Positions 36,172 through 53,327 of a stretch of DNA of 64,000 nt are shown one piece after another. Both the position numbers and the translations under genes were made by a program. The notes under the pieces are model-generated. The model saw only the letters and a list, made by a program, of their open reading frames with translations. It searched no databases and had not been told where the DNA came from. The DNA is from Oscheius sp. JU75 (lineage: Eukaryota; Nematoda; Chromadorea; Rhabditida; Rhabditidae), in contig JASJZC010000001.1 of the NCBI GenBank assembly GCA_037178855.1, positions 3,782,001-3,846,000 of the forward strand. The letters run 5' to 3'. Every line of letters starts with the position of its first letter. Positions within the stretch are counted from its first letter, which is position 1.

Positions 36172-36864
36172 TCACAATTGAGAGCTGATCTCCTTGAGTT
36201 GAGCATTTACTTCCGTATTGAAAAAGTCCATTTCGGGCTTGTCCAGATGATTGTCTAAATCGGACACTCTGCGATGAATCTTTTTCTCGATAGCACGAGC
36301 CAAGGTGCGAAGACAGGCCGAGTCAGGATTCAGTCTAAACCATTATGGTATCCGTCAACAATATTCTCTTACTGGACGTCCTTCCACTGTTCTCCCTCCT
36401 TCATATAGGCTGCCAGACAGTTTGAAGGACAGTCCGGATTCAACTGCCAGTTGATCACCTGGATCAAAAGAGGAGCGGTACTGTTGTTCGAAGAGATTCT
36501 CTCGGCAAGACGAGCAGCATAGGGGCTCAGACTGAACAAGAACCGGTTTTCATTGGTAAGAAATTAAACCTCTTGTCTTGGTAATTCGGGTTTGCAAAGT
36601 AAGCACCAACAATATCCTTTGTCTGTGCACTGGTCAGAGTGAGAGCGAGTTCAAAAGCTGGTGCCATGGGGTTACTTTCGTGGGTCACTGGGACTACTGA
36701 AGTGATCTGAAGATTTTATATTAACAGCGTTCAATAGGAACACAAACCTTGATTCCCTTGGCATCCTTTTTCCCAATAATAATTCCGAACACTCCCTTGG
36801 CCGGATACTTGAGCGAGTGAAGGACAATTCCAGAATACGGAACGGCTTCGACAGACACGATCAT
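36172..36864 (-). CDS. emc-8: ER membrane complex subunit EMC8/EMC9
   Basis: Cytosolic subunit of the EMC insertase, of the MPN/JAMM-like UPF0172 family. The protein starts MIVSVEAVPYSGIVLHSLKY, continues with GVFGIIIGKKDAKGIK, and has NPMAPAFELALTL, matching the HGTLALAPMLEVALTL block of the human protein. It ends with DLDNHLDKPEMDFFNTEVNA, the signature that closes EMC8/9. The catalytic JAMM metal ligands are absent, as in the family. Introns are of the usual short kind. The ATG follows a GTTCCAG acceptor by 16 bases and lies only about 107 bp downstream of the stop of the ANKRD gene, the classic spacing of a second gene in a nematode operon. Confidence 0.87.
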
Positions 36865-36971
36865 CTGAATAGTTCTGCTTCTGGAACAAATTGAGAAGTT
36901 TCGGAGAGAGTGAGGGTTAAAACCAGTTAGTTCAATTGGACATAATAGAATGGTCATAGTTTATTTACAGT
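36865..36971 (-). promoter_or_regulatory. Probable operon intercistronic region with poly(A) signal and trans-splice acceptor
   Basis: After the upstream stop TAA at 36972-36974 a minus-strand AATAAA lies at 36961-36966, only a few bases away. A U-rich tract leads to a TTTGTTCCAG acceptor at about 36881, then the EMC8/9 ATG at 36864. Cleavage site, about 100-nt gap and 3' splice site are the layout of SL2-type operons in nematodes. Confidence 0.65.
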
Positions 36972-40672
<3,701 letters not shown>

Positions 40673-40974
40673 TGCGGTCGGCCATTCACTGAAGAGTGAG
40701 TTTGTATAGATGGGACATACATGGTGAAAGAGTAAGATTGAGGTAGCGAAAGATAAAAACAGTTATAGCAAGAGTTCCAGAAAAAAAGGGAATAAAACTT
40801 TATTCGTTTGTACCAGTAGTAATCAAGGAGAAGTCATGCTAGAAAATGGAAAATTGGCACTCCCGCAGGCGCTTCGTCAGTATTATGCACACTCGTAAGA
40901 CTAAACAAGCTATACAGAATAGGTCATTGGTTCATAGGGGAGAAGCACCGGAAAGGGGGAAACTAAAACAGAAA

Positions 40975-43539
40975 CTAGTCAGTAGTTTCTTCGACTCCCA
41001 TCGTCGTCTTCCAGTCCGTCGAGATCTGGAGTTCATAACGTATCTCGGCGAAACACTCAAAGAGGAAATCACACTGAAATGAGGTGGGAATACTATTTTG
41101 ATAATGAACTCACATAATGTCCGTGTAGAGTAACGACTTTCGGCTTTTTGCCCTCTTTCTTGTATTCGATTTGGAAAGAACTACCGTCTTCGGTCTTCTT
41201 GAATTGGGTCACGGATTCCCATTCCACAGAGACCTCGGATTTCTGAAAGATACACTAATGTTTTTTGACAGCCAGATGTTCCTCGCGTTCAGCTATATTC
41301 TTTTACTTCTTCAGTCAGAGAATCTCAAACTCACCTCGTCTCCGTTCTCTGAAACCATAAGCACAGAGCTTGGCCTCAAGATGACTGTGACATCGCCCTC
41401 TCGATTGGAATGTATATATCGGAATGTCGGGAATACCAGATTATTGTAGTCTGGAATGGATCGTACACTTTCCAAGAACTGAAACACTTGAATCGTAAGA
41501 GAAAGAAACAAAGGGTTAACCTGTTCCTCGTTACTCTCTGTCTGTAATGCTTTCAGCTGATACATTTTCTTGTCCGTGTTCAGTTTACCCTGAATGGTCA
41601 CAATGCAAAAGAAAGACAAGAGATTCGCACCTTCGTTGTATCAGAAACAGCTTGGAGATAGGCGACCTTCTGGAAGAAGGGGTCCCGTTGACACAGCTTT
41701 CGTTCCAGCTCGATATTGAAGACCCATTTCTTGAGAATGAGACAAGACGAAGTGGCGGACGAGTAGTTCTGGATGTACAATTGATGGGGAATATCCTGTT
41801 CCGAGAGTTTTCTTTCTGAAATAAGCATCACTTCTCGTATCATCTTCTCTCACCAAAATTCCCATCCATGATTTCAAAAATTGCGCAAGCTGCCGCCACC
41901 TCCCTGCTCATGTTCAACTTCCTCTGGACAGCGGAGTAAAGTTGGGAAGTAGAGGATTGACGACGGATGCCGACAGAGACTGGACTGTAGTCGGGCAAGA
42001 GAACACGCACTTCGACCTCGTAGTGAGGGTCGCAATCCATCATAAACTCCTAGGTTTAATTGGCAAAAGTTCTATGAGAAACAGTACCTGAACAATGTCC
42101 GAATCGGCTATCACTCTAACAGAACAGATTCTCTCCAAGTACTGTTCGAGACCTCTGAAAGATTCTTATCATATCGAGTCTGTCCTATAAGCAGGCAAGT
42201 CTTGCTACAAGTTAGCTTGATAGCCTAACTGGTTGCGCCCCTTCGGGGCGTACCTACCTTGTCCTTTCCATAGTAAGACGACTGCTAATTAGTTAAACTC
42301 ACTTCCCACCGCTTCCCTTGTCCACCAACCCTGATCCTTCCCGCCCTTCCGTCTAACTCCAACCCGCCCGCATGTATCCCTCTAATCTATCTAAACTATA
42401 AAAGCAGCAACGTTCTCCCAGCGAAGCTATCTCCCAAAACTGACTTGACTTGCCAACAATTAGTATGTGCACAAATAATACACACTAACTGCAATCTTGG
42501 CTTCAAACAGACACCCACAGACAGAGACGCGAACACAGTTTAAAATAGAACACTTTCTTTGGTTGCAATCAATACTGTGATTTGACTAGTATTGAGTGTG
42601 GCCAATCTCGCCCAACTGTAGAGTATCTCTGTCGCATCCGACCAATATTTTCCCAGCCGTAAAAGGTTTCGGTGATTCGTGGCAAAACACCTGTACACCC
42701 CCCACCTGCGTCGAGCGTCCAACTGCTGTTGAGAGAGAACGAAAGGCCATTTGCCCGGGAGTTTCGGGAAGCAGAAGTCGACAAACTCTCGACGAAGCAT
42801 GGTGTTGAGCTCAACGAACTCGCTGTACCGTCTGGCTCCCAGATGTCTTCCGGCCATATAGATATCAAAGACCTGTTTTGGAATAAAGTTATTTAGGGAG
42901 AAGAAAATACCACATATTTCTCGAGTCCATCATGGAGCGTTCGGTATGATGGAACTGTGAGAGGAAGGGATCGACTCTCCGAATAGTCGTGTCGGTACGG
43001 AAAGAAAGTCTCTTCTCCGTAGTCAAATCTATAGTTTTAAATGTCAAAACACAATAAAGTTCAGAACTACCTGTCGATATCGGCATCACTGACAGAAATG
43101 ACGACCATTGTGAGACAGTCTCCTCCGTTCTTGATGAGCTCCACTACTTGGCGATGCGTGGCTCCTTCTACATTCTCTCCGTTTCTGAATTTACATTGTT
43201 TTTGTCCTCGTTTATAAGAACTCACACTTCCAAAATCCTATCTCCCCGTCGAAGTTTCGCCTTCTCCGCAGCTCCACCGCCCAAGACAGCGCTAACATGT
43301 TGCAGGGGGGCATAAAGCTCTCCATTGAGACTCCTCAACTGTCCTCCTTCACTAATCTGACCTTTTACATTGAATCCGAAACCTGAAGAAGAACTGATAT
43401 ATTAACTCTTACGATTGATACCTGTCTGTGATTTCTGTATTTTTACCAGATGCGGTTTGGGATCGTAAAACCGTCGTGAGCTTGACGGTCGAGGGGGTGC
43501 CTCCTCTCCAAGAGAATCGTCGCTGTCCCCATAGACCAT
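40975..43539 (-). CDS. snx-27: Sorting nexin 27 (PDZ-PX-FERM-like)
   Basis: Retromer-linked endosomal adaptor that recycles PDZ-ligand cargo. The PDZ domain shows [40 protein letters not shown] and [20 protein letters not shown]. The PX domain has [15 protein letters not shown] and [21 protein letters not shown], nearly as in human SNX27. An atypical FERM-like module follows ([19 protein letters not shown], then [17 protein letters not shown], and a final PH-like lobe ending [12 protein letters not shown]). It ends EETTD. One intron, 42155-42705, is 551 nt and carries unusual structure. It lies about 300 bp upstream of the ANKRD gene on the same strand, with a minus-strand AATAAA near 40797-40802, so it may head the operon. 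Confidence 0.95.
42155..42705 (-). other. Unusually long SNX27 intron with hairpin and TATA-like motif
   Basis: At 551 nt this intron is more than ten times the usual length here. It holds a perfect 6-bp GC hairpin (CGCCCC/GGGGCG around TTC) at 42236-42250, flanked by GGT and ACC, and a plus-strand TATAAAA at 42397-42403. It could house a non-coding RNA or an internal promoter, but no known RNA family was recognised. Confidence 0.5.
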
Positions 43540-44205
43540 TCTGCAATTATAGCGTCGACTCTTATGAGAAATTGTAATGAAAAGTCTAGAAACCATTGTA
43601 CAAGGTCTTCTTACAAATAGTTTCTAAAATATCTCTTGTCTCTTTTTGCTTTACTCAAAGGAGAGAACCGGGGGCAATAGAAAACAGAGTGAAGAGAGAT
43701 TAGCGGCTAGAGAGAGGCATGTAAACGGCCCAAAGTGGATTATTGGACTTTTTGGCCCGTAAAGCTCGCCGTGTACGATTAGGGCGACCGATTGCGAGCA
43801 GTAATCGCGCTGTATTTGGAGTCTAGCAGCCTTGTTCTCTTCTGTTCCTTCGAGTCCTTTCTGAAATGTACTTTTTTGTTCGGGGATATTATACATCCAC
43901 TCTGCCTCACATGAATAAATTCAGAAAATTTCAAACCAAAAAGCGCGCGAACACGCAGTCCGTTTTATGTTTTTTGTCTTCTTGAGCTTCCTTTTGGATA
44001 GTTTATAATTGCGTTTCCTGCTTATTTTGTCAGTAACTTATTGAAAGTTCTTACTCGGAGCAATCATTACTTCAAAGAACTCGGTTTAACAGTTAAAAAA
44101 CAACAGAGTAGGAAGAAAATCCGTGTAGCGTTGCATACACTTACTCCGCCTTCCTTCCAAGCTTCTTTTCCTATTCTTTCAATCTCTAATGGTCATTTTA
44201 AGGCG
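43540..44205. promoter_or_regulatory. Divergent intergenic region between SNX27 and NDUFS6
   Basis: About 670 bp between divergent starts. An 81-codon minus-strand frame at 43651-43896 and a plus-strand frame entering NDUFS6 have no motifs. Presumed promoters; nothing specific seen. Confidence 0.4.
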
Positions 44206-44828
44206 ATGAACCGCCTACTAACTGTGAGCCGATTGCCAATCGCCTGTGTCCGTTCCACCTCCCAGATCACGAAGGCTCCGAAGGCTGGCGTCGCCGGAGT
44301 CAAGCAGCAGTACGATAAAGTCACCCATACCGGTCAGGTAAGGTCTTTTGCGTTATAATTTTTGGCTGAAAATAAGCCTATAAAATCTAGTAATTCAGAT
44401 TGTAAAAAATTCCATCCTGCCAGCTATATTATGAAACAATCCGTTGTAAATAAACAAGACATGCAATTTTCAGGCTTGGGACGAGGCCGACTACCGTCTC
44501 CAGCGATTCGAAACGGCTCCGAAGCAAGTGAACCCAAATGTGGCGATGAACTTGATCGCCGAGAGACCTGCTCAGGACTGTGGACACGAACGCGTCGTCT
44601 CTTGTGACGGCGGACATCCGGCTCTTGGTCATCCTCGCGTTTTTATCAACTTGGTGAGCCCGTTTCCCACTTCTAGAAGTTTTCTTTACTCTATTCATCT
44701 CCATCCGAAATAAGACTCGATTTCAGGACAAGCCCGGCGTTCACGCATGCGGATATTGTGGAAACCGCTTTTACAATTCCCACATAACCAAGGGCGATGA
44801 TCTAATGATCGAACATCTGAACTGTTAG
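44206..44828 (+). CDS. nduf-6: NADH dehydrogenase iron-sulfur protein 6 (NDUFS6), complex I
   Basis: Zinc-binding accessory subunit of mitochondrial complex I. Exons 44206-44337, 44474-44653 and 44727-44828 encode 137 residues. The amino end (MNRLLTVSRLPIACVRSTS) is a plausible mitochondrial targeting sequence. The conserved domain has VVSCDGGHPALGHPRVFINL and the zinc ligands in HACGYCGNRF. It ends IEHLNC. Introns are 136 and 73 nt. The stop is 60 bp from the stop of the convergent PRP4 kinase gene, and a plus-strand AATAAA near 44860 implies overlapping or abutting 3' UTRs. Confidence 0.96.
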
Positions 44829-44888
44829 AGACTACTTTTGTATGTAATAGATCCAGAAAATAAACGATTTATGTGTTGGGAATTCAGT

Positions 44889-47681
<2,793 letters not shown>

Positions 47682-48355
47682 ATTTTCAAGACTGAAAAAC
47701 ACGAAATTAGTACGTGGGTCAAGGTAGAATAGTGCTAACCAGAGCACATGACGACGGAACAGCTAGAAAAGAGGGCGTGCTAAACTTTCTGCAGGCTAAA
47801 AATGTTGTCAAATTAGAAAAAGAGAGGCAGAGAATGGGATAGGCAGGAGTAGTTTAGAAGTTCAAGTGAAAAACATTGTAAGTTTATATAAGAACAAGAG
47901 AAAATGTCTGCATGCGGTGTTTTCGAATTGGAACTGAACTTGCGTTCGTTCGAAATGGAGCGCACTTTTTGTTCGGAGAGACAAGACTGTATAAGGCGTG
48001 AAAAGAACGGGATATCTGTTCACATAAATCTTTTCGAAGGAGAACAATAAGAATCATTGACTGAAAATCGGGTATATACCATGACAACCGTCAGATATCG
48101 GAAAGCAACTGCAGCTTTCTCAAAGAAATTGAATTGATCAAACTGTACTCCAAACGTTGGAAACGTGACTGGAAGAACTCTTCCCTCACTTCAAAGCTGA
48201 ATTCGTTTTTATCCCAATGATCATATTGCCTTATCTAGGCCTCAGTGAACCAGCTGAAAGAGGCGGTAAGAGACGCAGAGACGGCGCTATCCCCTTGTCA
48301 ACAATTCTTCATTACCAGTATTCGATAACCACAATTCGATATTTCGCCACTAGTC
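47682..48355. promoter_or_regulatory. Divergent intergenic region between PRP4 kinase and TOLLIP
   Basis: About 670 bp between divergent starts, presumed to contain both promoters. Minus-strand frames at 47862-48087 are short and have no motifs. No RNA gene recognised. Confidence 0.4.
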
Positions 48356-49274
48356 ATGCCCCTCGGAGAAACTGTTGCTGAGCGACGTTCCAAAGTGAGA
48401 ACAGGAAAAACTTTGTAAACTCGACATCAGGTTCTATTGGGAGAACTGCCTAACGATTTTCTACGCATCGCCGTGGAAGTCAACCCACAACCAGGCCTCG
48501 AAGGTGCTTACTTGCATGTGAGTGTCAATTTTTGAGACAAGTGACGTGAACCGCTCAGCAACCTTCGTTTATTCCACCAAACACGAGAGGACGTCTCTCG
48601 GTCAGCATTTTGGAGGCAAACCTGGTCAAATCGTACACGATTGTCGGCCTTGTACGGATGGATCCCTACTGCCGGTGAGCAATAATAAGTTAGTTCAAAC
48701 TCAGAAGTGCAACTTCAGTCTTCGTGTCGGCAATGCAGTCTTCCAAACTCAGACCCATTTGAACGGAGGTCGAAGCCCTGTTTGGAATCGTACACTTCAT
48801 GCCTACTTACCCCAAGGAGTCGAGAGCATTTATGTTCAGGTTTTCGACGAGGTGAATGGAAGCATGACCCAAAATACAAAGATATACTTAATCTATACAG
48901 AAAGCCTTCACTTCTGACGAGTGCATCGCCTGGCAACATGTTATTCTACCACCAGCCATTTTCGACGGTGATACAGTGGATGACTACTTTCCCCTCAATG
49001 GGCAAATGGTTTTAAAATGCAAATTTAAAATGATGCAGAACCTTAGGGCCAAGAAAAAGAGGGGATGATTCATCTTGTTTTTTCTTTTGCACCAATCGAG
49101 GGGGTTCCTCAGCAAATTGTGGCTCCAGCGATGCAAGAACAGCCTATACAGATGGAGGATATCAAAGCTGTGCAAGAAATGTTTCCAGATATCGACAAAG
49201 AGGTCATTATGGCCGTTTTACAGCAATGTCATGGTAAGAGTAACAGGATAACGTTGCTGGACATGGTTTTGTGA
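48356..49274 (+). CDS. tli-1: TOLLIP (Toll-interacting protein; C2-CUE adaptor)
   Basis: Endosomal adaptor that binds phosphoinositides and ubiquitin. Exons 48356-48394, 48431-48517, 48559-48674, 48719-48851, 48901-49008 and 49047-49274 encode 236 residues. The Tom1-binding amino end has LLGELPNDFLRI. The C2 domain shows GRLSVSILEANLVKSY, VRMDPYCRLRVG and SPVWNRTLHAYLPQGVES, close to human TOLLIP. The carboxy-terminal CUE domain is MEDIKAVQEMFPDIDKEVIM, with the MFP motif that contacts ubiquitin. Introns are 36-49 nt. It is followed on the same strand by a small gene and UBE2Q. Confidence 0.94.
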
Positions 49275-49472
49275 TTGTGGCGGAACTAGGTTTAGTCAAG
49301 TGCATAGAAAGGGAATGAAAGATGGAAATTGTAGACGAACGTGAGGAGCAGCTAAGTATGAAAGTTCAAACTGCGCGGCATTTCCGCACGCAACTTCTTA
49401 CACCGTTTTTGAGCATCTCAGGTTTCTTGTTTTCTCTTGCCTATCCCAGGCCTTTTTTGTTCTATCAAATAT

Positions 49473-49672
49473 ATGTCGAGGCAGTGGTACCGCAAGTTAG
49501 TTTGTAGAAAAACTGCGACGCCAACAGCAAAATACTGGGCAACAAGCGAGAAAATTTATGCATTGCCTAGATTTGTTAAAAATCGAGGTGAAATCGTTTT
49601 GTTACAAGTCTATTCAGTATTTTTACAGGCAACAAAGATGCAGCTGTCAGCTCTCTTCTTGAGTTGGCCTAA
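49473..49672 (+). CDS. Uncharacterised 52-residue basic protein
   Basis: Two exons, 49473-49587 and 49629-49672, joined by a 41-nt GT-AG intron that preserves the frame, encode MSRQWYRKLVCRKTATPTAK through KNRG and NKDAAVSSLLELA. The ATG lies 24 bases after a TATCCCAG acceptor, 198 bp downstream of the TOLLIP stop. The peptide is strongly basic in its first 40 residues and could be a mitochondrial or ribosome-associated small protein, but I recognise no family. The frame is open upstream as far as the acceptor, so an extra 5' exon is possible. Intron size and phase are the evidence; conservation was not testable. Confidence 0.5.
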
Positions 49673-50462
49673 ATTCTTCTCAACATCTACGCGACCATTT
49701 TTACCCAATAATAAATTATTCTCGTATTCCAAAGCTTTCACATTAATCGATGCCCTAGCGCCAAAGGTTTTAAAGGACTGCAATCACACTTCCTTGTCTA
49801 CTCGCTTCGTCCAGAGGGTCACATTAGCTGTTTTCCCCTCTCTTATGTCAAGCCGACTATTTTTCTGTTCTTAGTCGACTCTTTGGCCAGCTTCAAGTCT
49901 GAAAATCTAACGGACTAGTATACAATTATTTTCAGTCGGCCAGCAATCGGCTTTTTCAACCTACTGAAGTTGTTTACGTACAGAAAATCTCTTGACACCC
50001 ATTCCTCTCCTGCGTTATTATATTTTCTGTGCTCCTTACCCTTTTTAATTACTCCCTGAAACGAAAATCTGAAACAGCAACATGTTTAGTGTTTTCCCGC
50101 CAGCAAAACATACTTGTTTTTATTCATTTTTCCAGCAGATCTTTCTGTTTACTCCAACTTCCTTCCGTTTTCAAGCTACCATCCCAAACCAGAAACATTT
50201 ACACCAAAATGTTATTCTACTCCCATCGCGAGGGCGACCATCTACTTGCTACTTTTTTCCTGTCGTTTTCGATCAAAAGTCTGCAAGTTTAACCGCATCA
50301 CTCACGTCATTTGCTTTCAAATCAAAAATTTTGCTACAAATCCCTCGATACCAAGTTTTTCGTTTCCACGTGGCGCCAGCTGTTTCCACGGTATCCTTTT
50401 CTATCTCTTGGTCTCTCTCGATTCAATAGACCTTCTCAAATAGTTTGTTTGCAGGGTTAACC
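49673..50462. other. Region between the small gene and UBE2Q
   Basis: About 790 bp, pyrimidine-rich on the plus strand and ending in a TTTGTTTGCAG acceptor nine bases before the UBE2Q ATG. Overlapping open frames at 50029-50443 are of low complexity (phenylalanine/serine-rich, from the pyrimidine tract) and are not called. Confidence 0.45.
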
Positions 50463-52136
50463 ATGGCATGTCTCCGAAAATTGAAGGAAGACATTGCTCT
50501 TTTGGAAAGCCTTTTCCCCAGAAGTCATGAGAGGCTCCAGGTTTGTTTTTGTTGTTCCGTTTTTCAATGCAGTTTTATATCAGATCATAGTTGCCTCAGT
50601 AGACGAAATCTCGATGAAGTTCGTTGACAACAAAGGAAAATCCGTTGTAATCACCGCCAATATCCAGGTAAGGTCCATACCAATGTACCTTTCGTGTTCA
50701 TTCAAATAATTCGTCAAGAAAAACTTTCGTTGGCGTGCATTCTGAACGTTACAATTTGAAGTTTCAGGAAAACTATCCGCGTCAGCCGCCAATATGGTTC
50801 AGCGAGGACGAGCGACCAATTGTTGGAAGCACGCTGGCTGGTCTCACCGAACAGGAAGATAATATCACAATCCTTCAGCAGGTTCGCTAGAAAATCTGCA
50901 ACGAGGGATCTTCGATTTCAGATTCACAAATTAGTCTCGGAGTTATGTGCATATTTCGGGTTGACAGCTCCGGGTGAACTGTTGAGGATAGCGCCTCCCG
51001 ATATGGATGATGAGAAAGACGAGGGACGCGGAAGTGACATGGGAAGTGATACGGAAGATGACGTTCCTATCCACGAGGAGGTAGTTTTTCCGAACTTGTG
51101 TTTACAGAAGTCTTCAGGTCGTCGAGATGGCAGAAGAAGAGCCGCGAACAGTCGGCGACGACGATGTTGCGCCCGAAGGACGTCAGATGCTGGACAAAAT
51201 AAGCAAAGTCAATCGACAGCAGCATCTAAACGGCAAAGTACAGGGCTCCGTCACAGCAACAGACCGTCTGATGAAGGAAATTCGCGATATTTACCGAAGC
51301 GAACACTACAAAAATGGTGTGCCAGTCTTTTGTTGGTCAGTCTCATACTTTTCCAGGAGTATATGCGATTGAACTTCTAAACGACGAAAATCTATACGAA
51401 TGGCATGTGAAATTGTTCAAGGTGGATCCCGATAGTGCTCTTTCAACCGATATACAAACTCTGGCCCAGGATCATAAGCAGGACCACATTAAATTTCATT
51501 TCGTGTACAACGAGAACTTTCCCTGTGAACCTCCTTTTGTTCGTCTAGTATCTCCAACTGTAAGAGACTATTTTACAATGCATTCGGTACAATTTCAGAT
51601 TCAAAACGGGTTTGTGCTGGGCGGCGGAGCCATATGCATGGAGCTGTTAACGAAGCAAGGCTGGTCATCTGCCTACTCGGTCGAGTCGCTCATTCTTCAA
51701 ATTGCCGCCACTTTAGTCAAAGGAAAAGCGAGGATTCAATTTGATCAGAAAGTGAGGATTTGTGTTACGTCATCTCTGCCGAGGCGGTTTACTCAATGAT
51801 GTTTGCCTGTCTATGAGGTTTTCAAACACGCACATTGAACGCTCTCAAAATTGCGTACTTTTGCATGTTGCGACGTTCGAACAAGAGGATTATGCTGATA
51901 ACTGTTTTGCATTTGAGAGAAGTACATTCCGGGTTTCGTATCGAATAGTTATTATCAAACTTGTTTGGAACGCAGCCTTGGTTAATTGGCTTTCGGTCCA
52001 CTCTAATTCGTTGCTTATCGTCAATTTTCAGCAACAAGGTCAATACAGTCTAGCCCGTGCCCAGCAGTCTTTCAAAAGTCTCGTCCAAATCCATCAGAAG
52101 TCCGGCTGGTATACTCCTCCTAAAACCGAAGGCTAG
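50463..52136 (+). CDS. ubc-25: Ubiquitin-conjugating enzyme E2 Q (UBE2Q)
   Basis: Class III E2 with an amino-terminal extension. It starts [23 protein letters not shown]-like region with [18 protein letters not shown] follows, then an acidic linker. The UBC fold includes [27 protein letters not shown]-like [18 protein letters not shown] and [19 protein letters not shown], where the cysteine is the catalytic residue. Then come [20 protein letters not shown] and [20 protein letters not shown], ending YTPPKTEG. These blocks are almost identical to human UBE2Q1/2. The final intron (about 51750-52031) is longer than usual. A polyadenylation AATAAA lies near 52463. Confidence 0.95.
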
Positions 52137-52557
52137 CAGTACGTCTTCCCCATCGTTTTCCTCACTTATTTCATCTACCTGTGTTCTTCGCTGTCATTTT
52201 TACGCGGTCTAGTGTTTCCAATCTCGCATTCTCTCTTTCTGGCATTCTTCCAAGCATAGTAGCCAAACAGTCAAATCCAATATGAATTTGTTCCGTCCCG
52301 ATTGTGATCCATTGTATAAGCCTTTTCTAGCAGCCCTGTGAGCAGCGTTTCCTCTTGTTTTCAATGTTCTTACATATTACCATTCTCCCGTGCTACAGTG
52401 TGACCTTACCGTCTAACCTGGTGGATCGTATCTAGGGCCCTGTTATTTATTTTACATTGCTGAATAAAATCTCAAAACCCCGACTCTCATTCTGTTTTCA
52501 CATGTTGTTCTATCAAATGTGACTATCTGCCATCTCCCTCTTCTATCCACTAACACG

Positions 52558-53010
52558 TGGCATTTGCCGTATGTTTGTCAGAATTGCTCAAATGGCCGAG
52601 TAAAAAGGGCCTGCAATTACTTTGTGGCTCTTGGGGAATCACTACCTGATAAATTGGCATTCAAGCAACATTCCTATGGATAATCGAATGGTAAATGGAT
52701 GTTTCGCATATCTAGCCGCCGCGCTTGCAGCGAGAAAATCTTCGCATAAATTTTTTGAAGTGAATTTATTGATATTATGCAGAAAAAGGCAGAAAAACGA
52801 GTTTTCGATAGTATCTCTGCGGAAATCCATGCAACACCTGCGCATCCTCTTCGCGATTGCGAAATCTGCCACTATAAGTGAGGTGGGAGTTCAGGTGGTA
52901 TCAAAACAGCGTTGCAGAAGTTGCAAGAAGCTCTTCTTAGTTGGTCAAAGCCTTTTGATGGAGAAGATGCTGGTTCACATCGTTTAAACCACCTTAATTA
53001 TTGTAAATAA
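52558..53010 (+). pseudogene. Uncharacterised coding-like region with frame interruptions
   Basis: Protein-like sequence runs through this stretch: NYFVALGESLPDKLAFKQHS, RENLRINFLK, EFIDIMQKKAEKRVFDSISA, PLRDCEICHYK and KTALQKLQEALLSWSKPFDG, ending at TAA 53008-53010. A canonical 40-nt intron (52691-52730) joins two segments in phase. The whole needs a shift near 52677, another near 52761, and has an in-frame TGA at 52876. I do not recognise the family. It may be a decayed gene, or an intact one with indel errors. The stop-bearing form is what the sequence shows. The rest of 52137-53327 is 3' UTR of UBE2Q and TLF upstream sequence. Confidence 0.35.
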
Positions 53011-53327
53011 CACTTTGAGGTTATATTTCACTTGAAAAAAAGGCGTGTAAAACCTCGATATTGTCTGTTTGTGTTTTCTGCTTACTAGCCACGGGTACCG
53101 TGTATTACCGAACTTTAAAAGAGAAAATGAGGAAATAAAGGTTTCGCAGTCTATGACAACTGTAGATGCGAGCTAAAGGCCATATCAGTCGCATGCTATT
53201 CGTTCTCTCCAAGCACTCCTATTGCCATATATTATGTGCCTGTTCATTACTGAGGTTCTTTTTCTTCTCTTCAATGTCTTTCCTTGCGAACAAAGTAATT
53301 TTGTAGGGGTTCTGAGGTTCTAGCCAA

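Noticed and set aside
42236-42250. tRNA or terminator hairpin
   Set aside because: No cloverleaf, no T-loop consensus and no following U-tract; kept only as an unexplained intronic hairpin.
49437-49874. 145-codon single frame covering the small gene
   Set aside because: It reads through a canonical 41-nt intron into low-complexity sequence; the spliced 52-residue product is more credible.
52858-52890. Selenocysteine codon
   Set aside because: The TGA lies in a region that also needs frame shifts, no SECIS element was recognised, and the sequence matches no selenoprotein I know.
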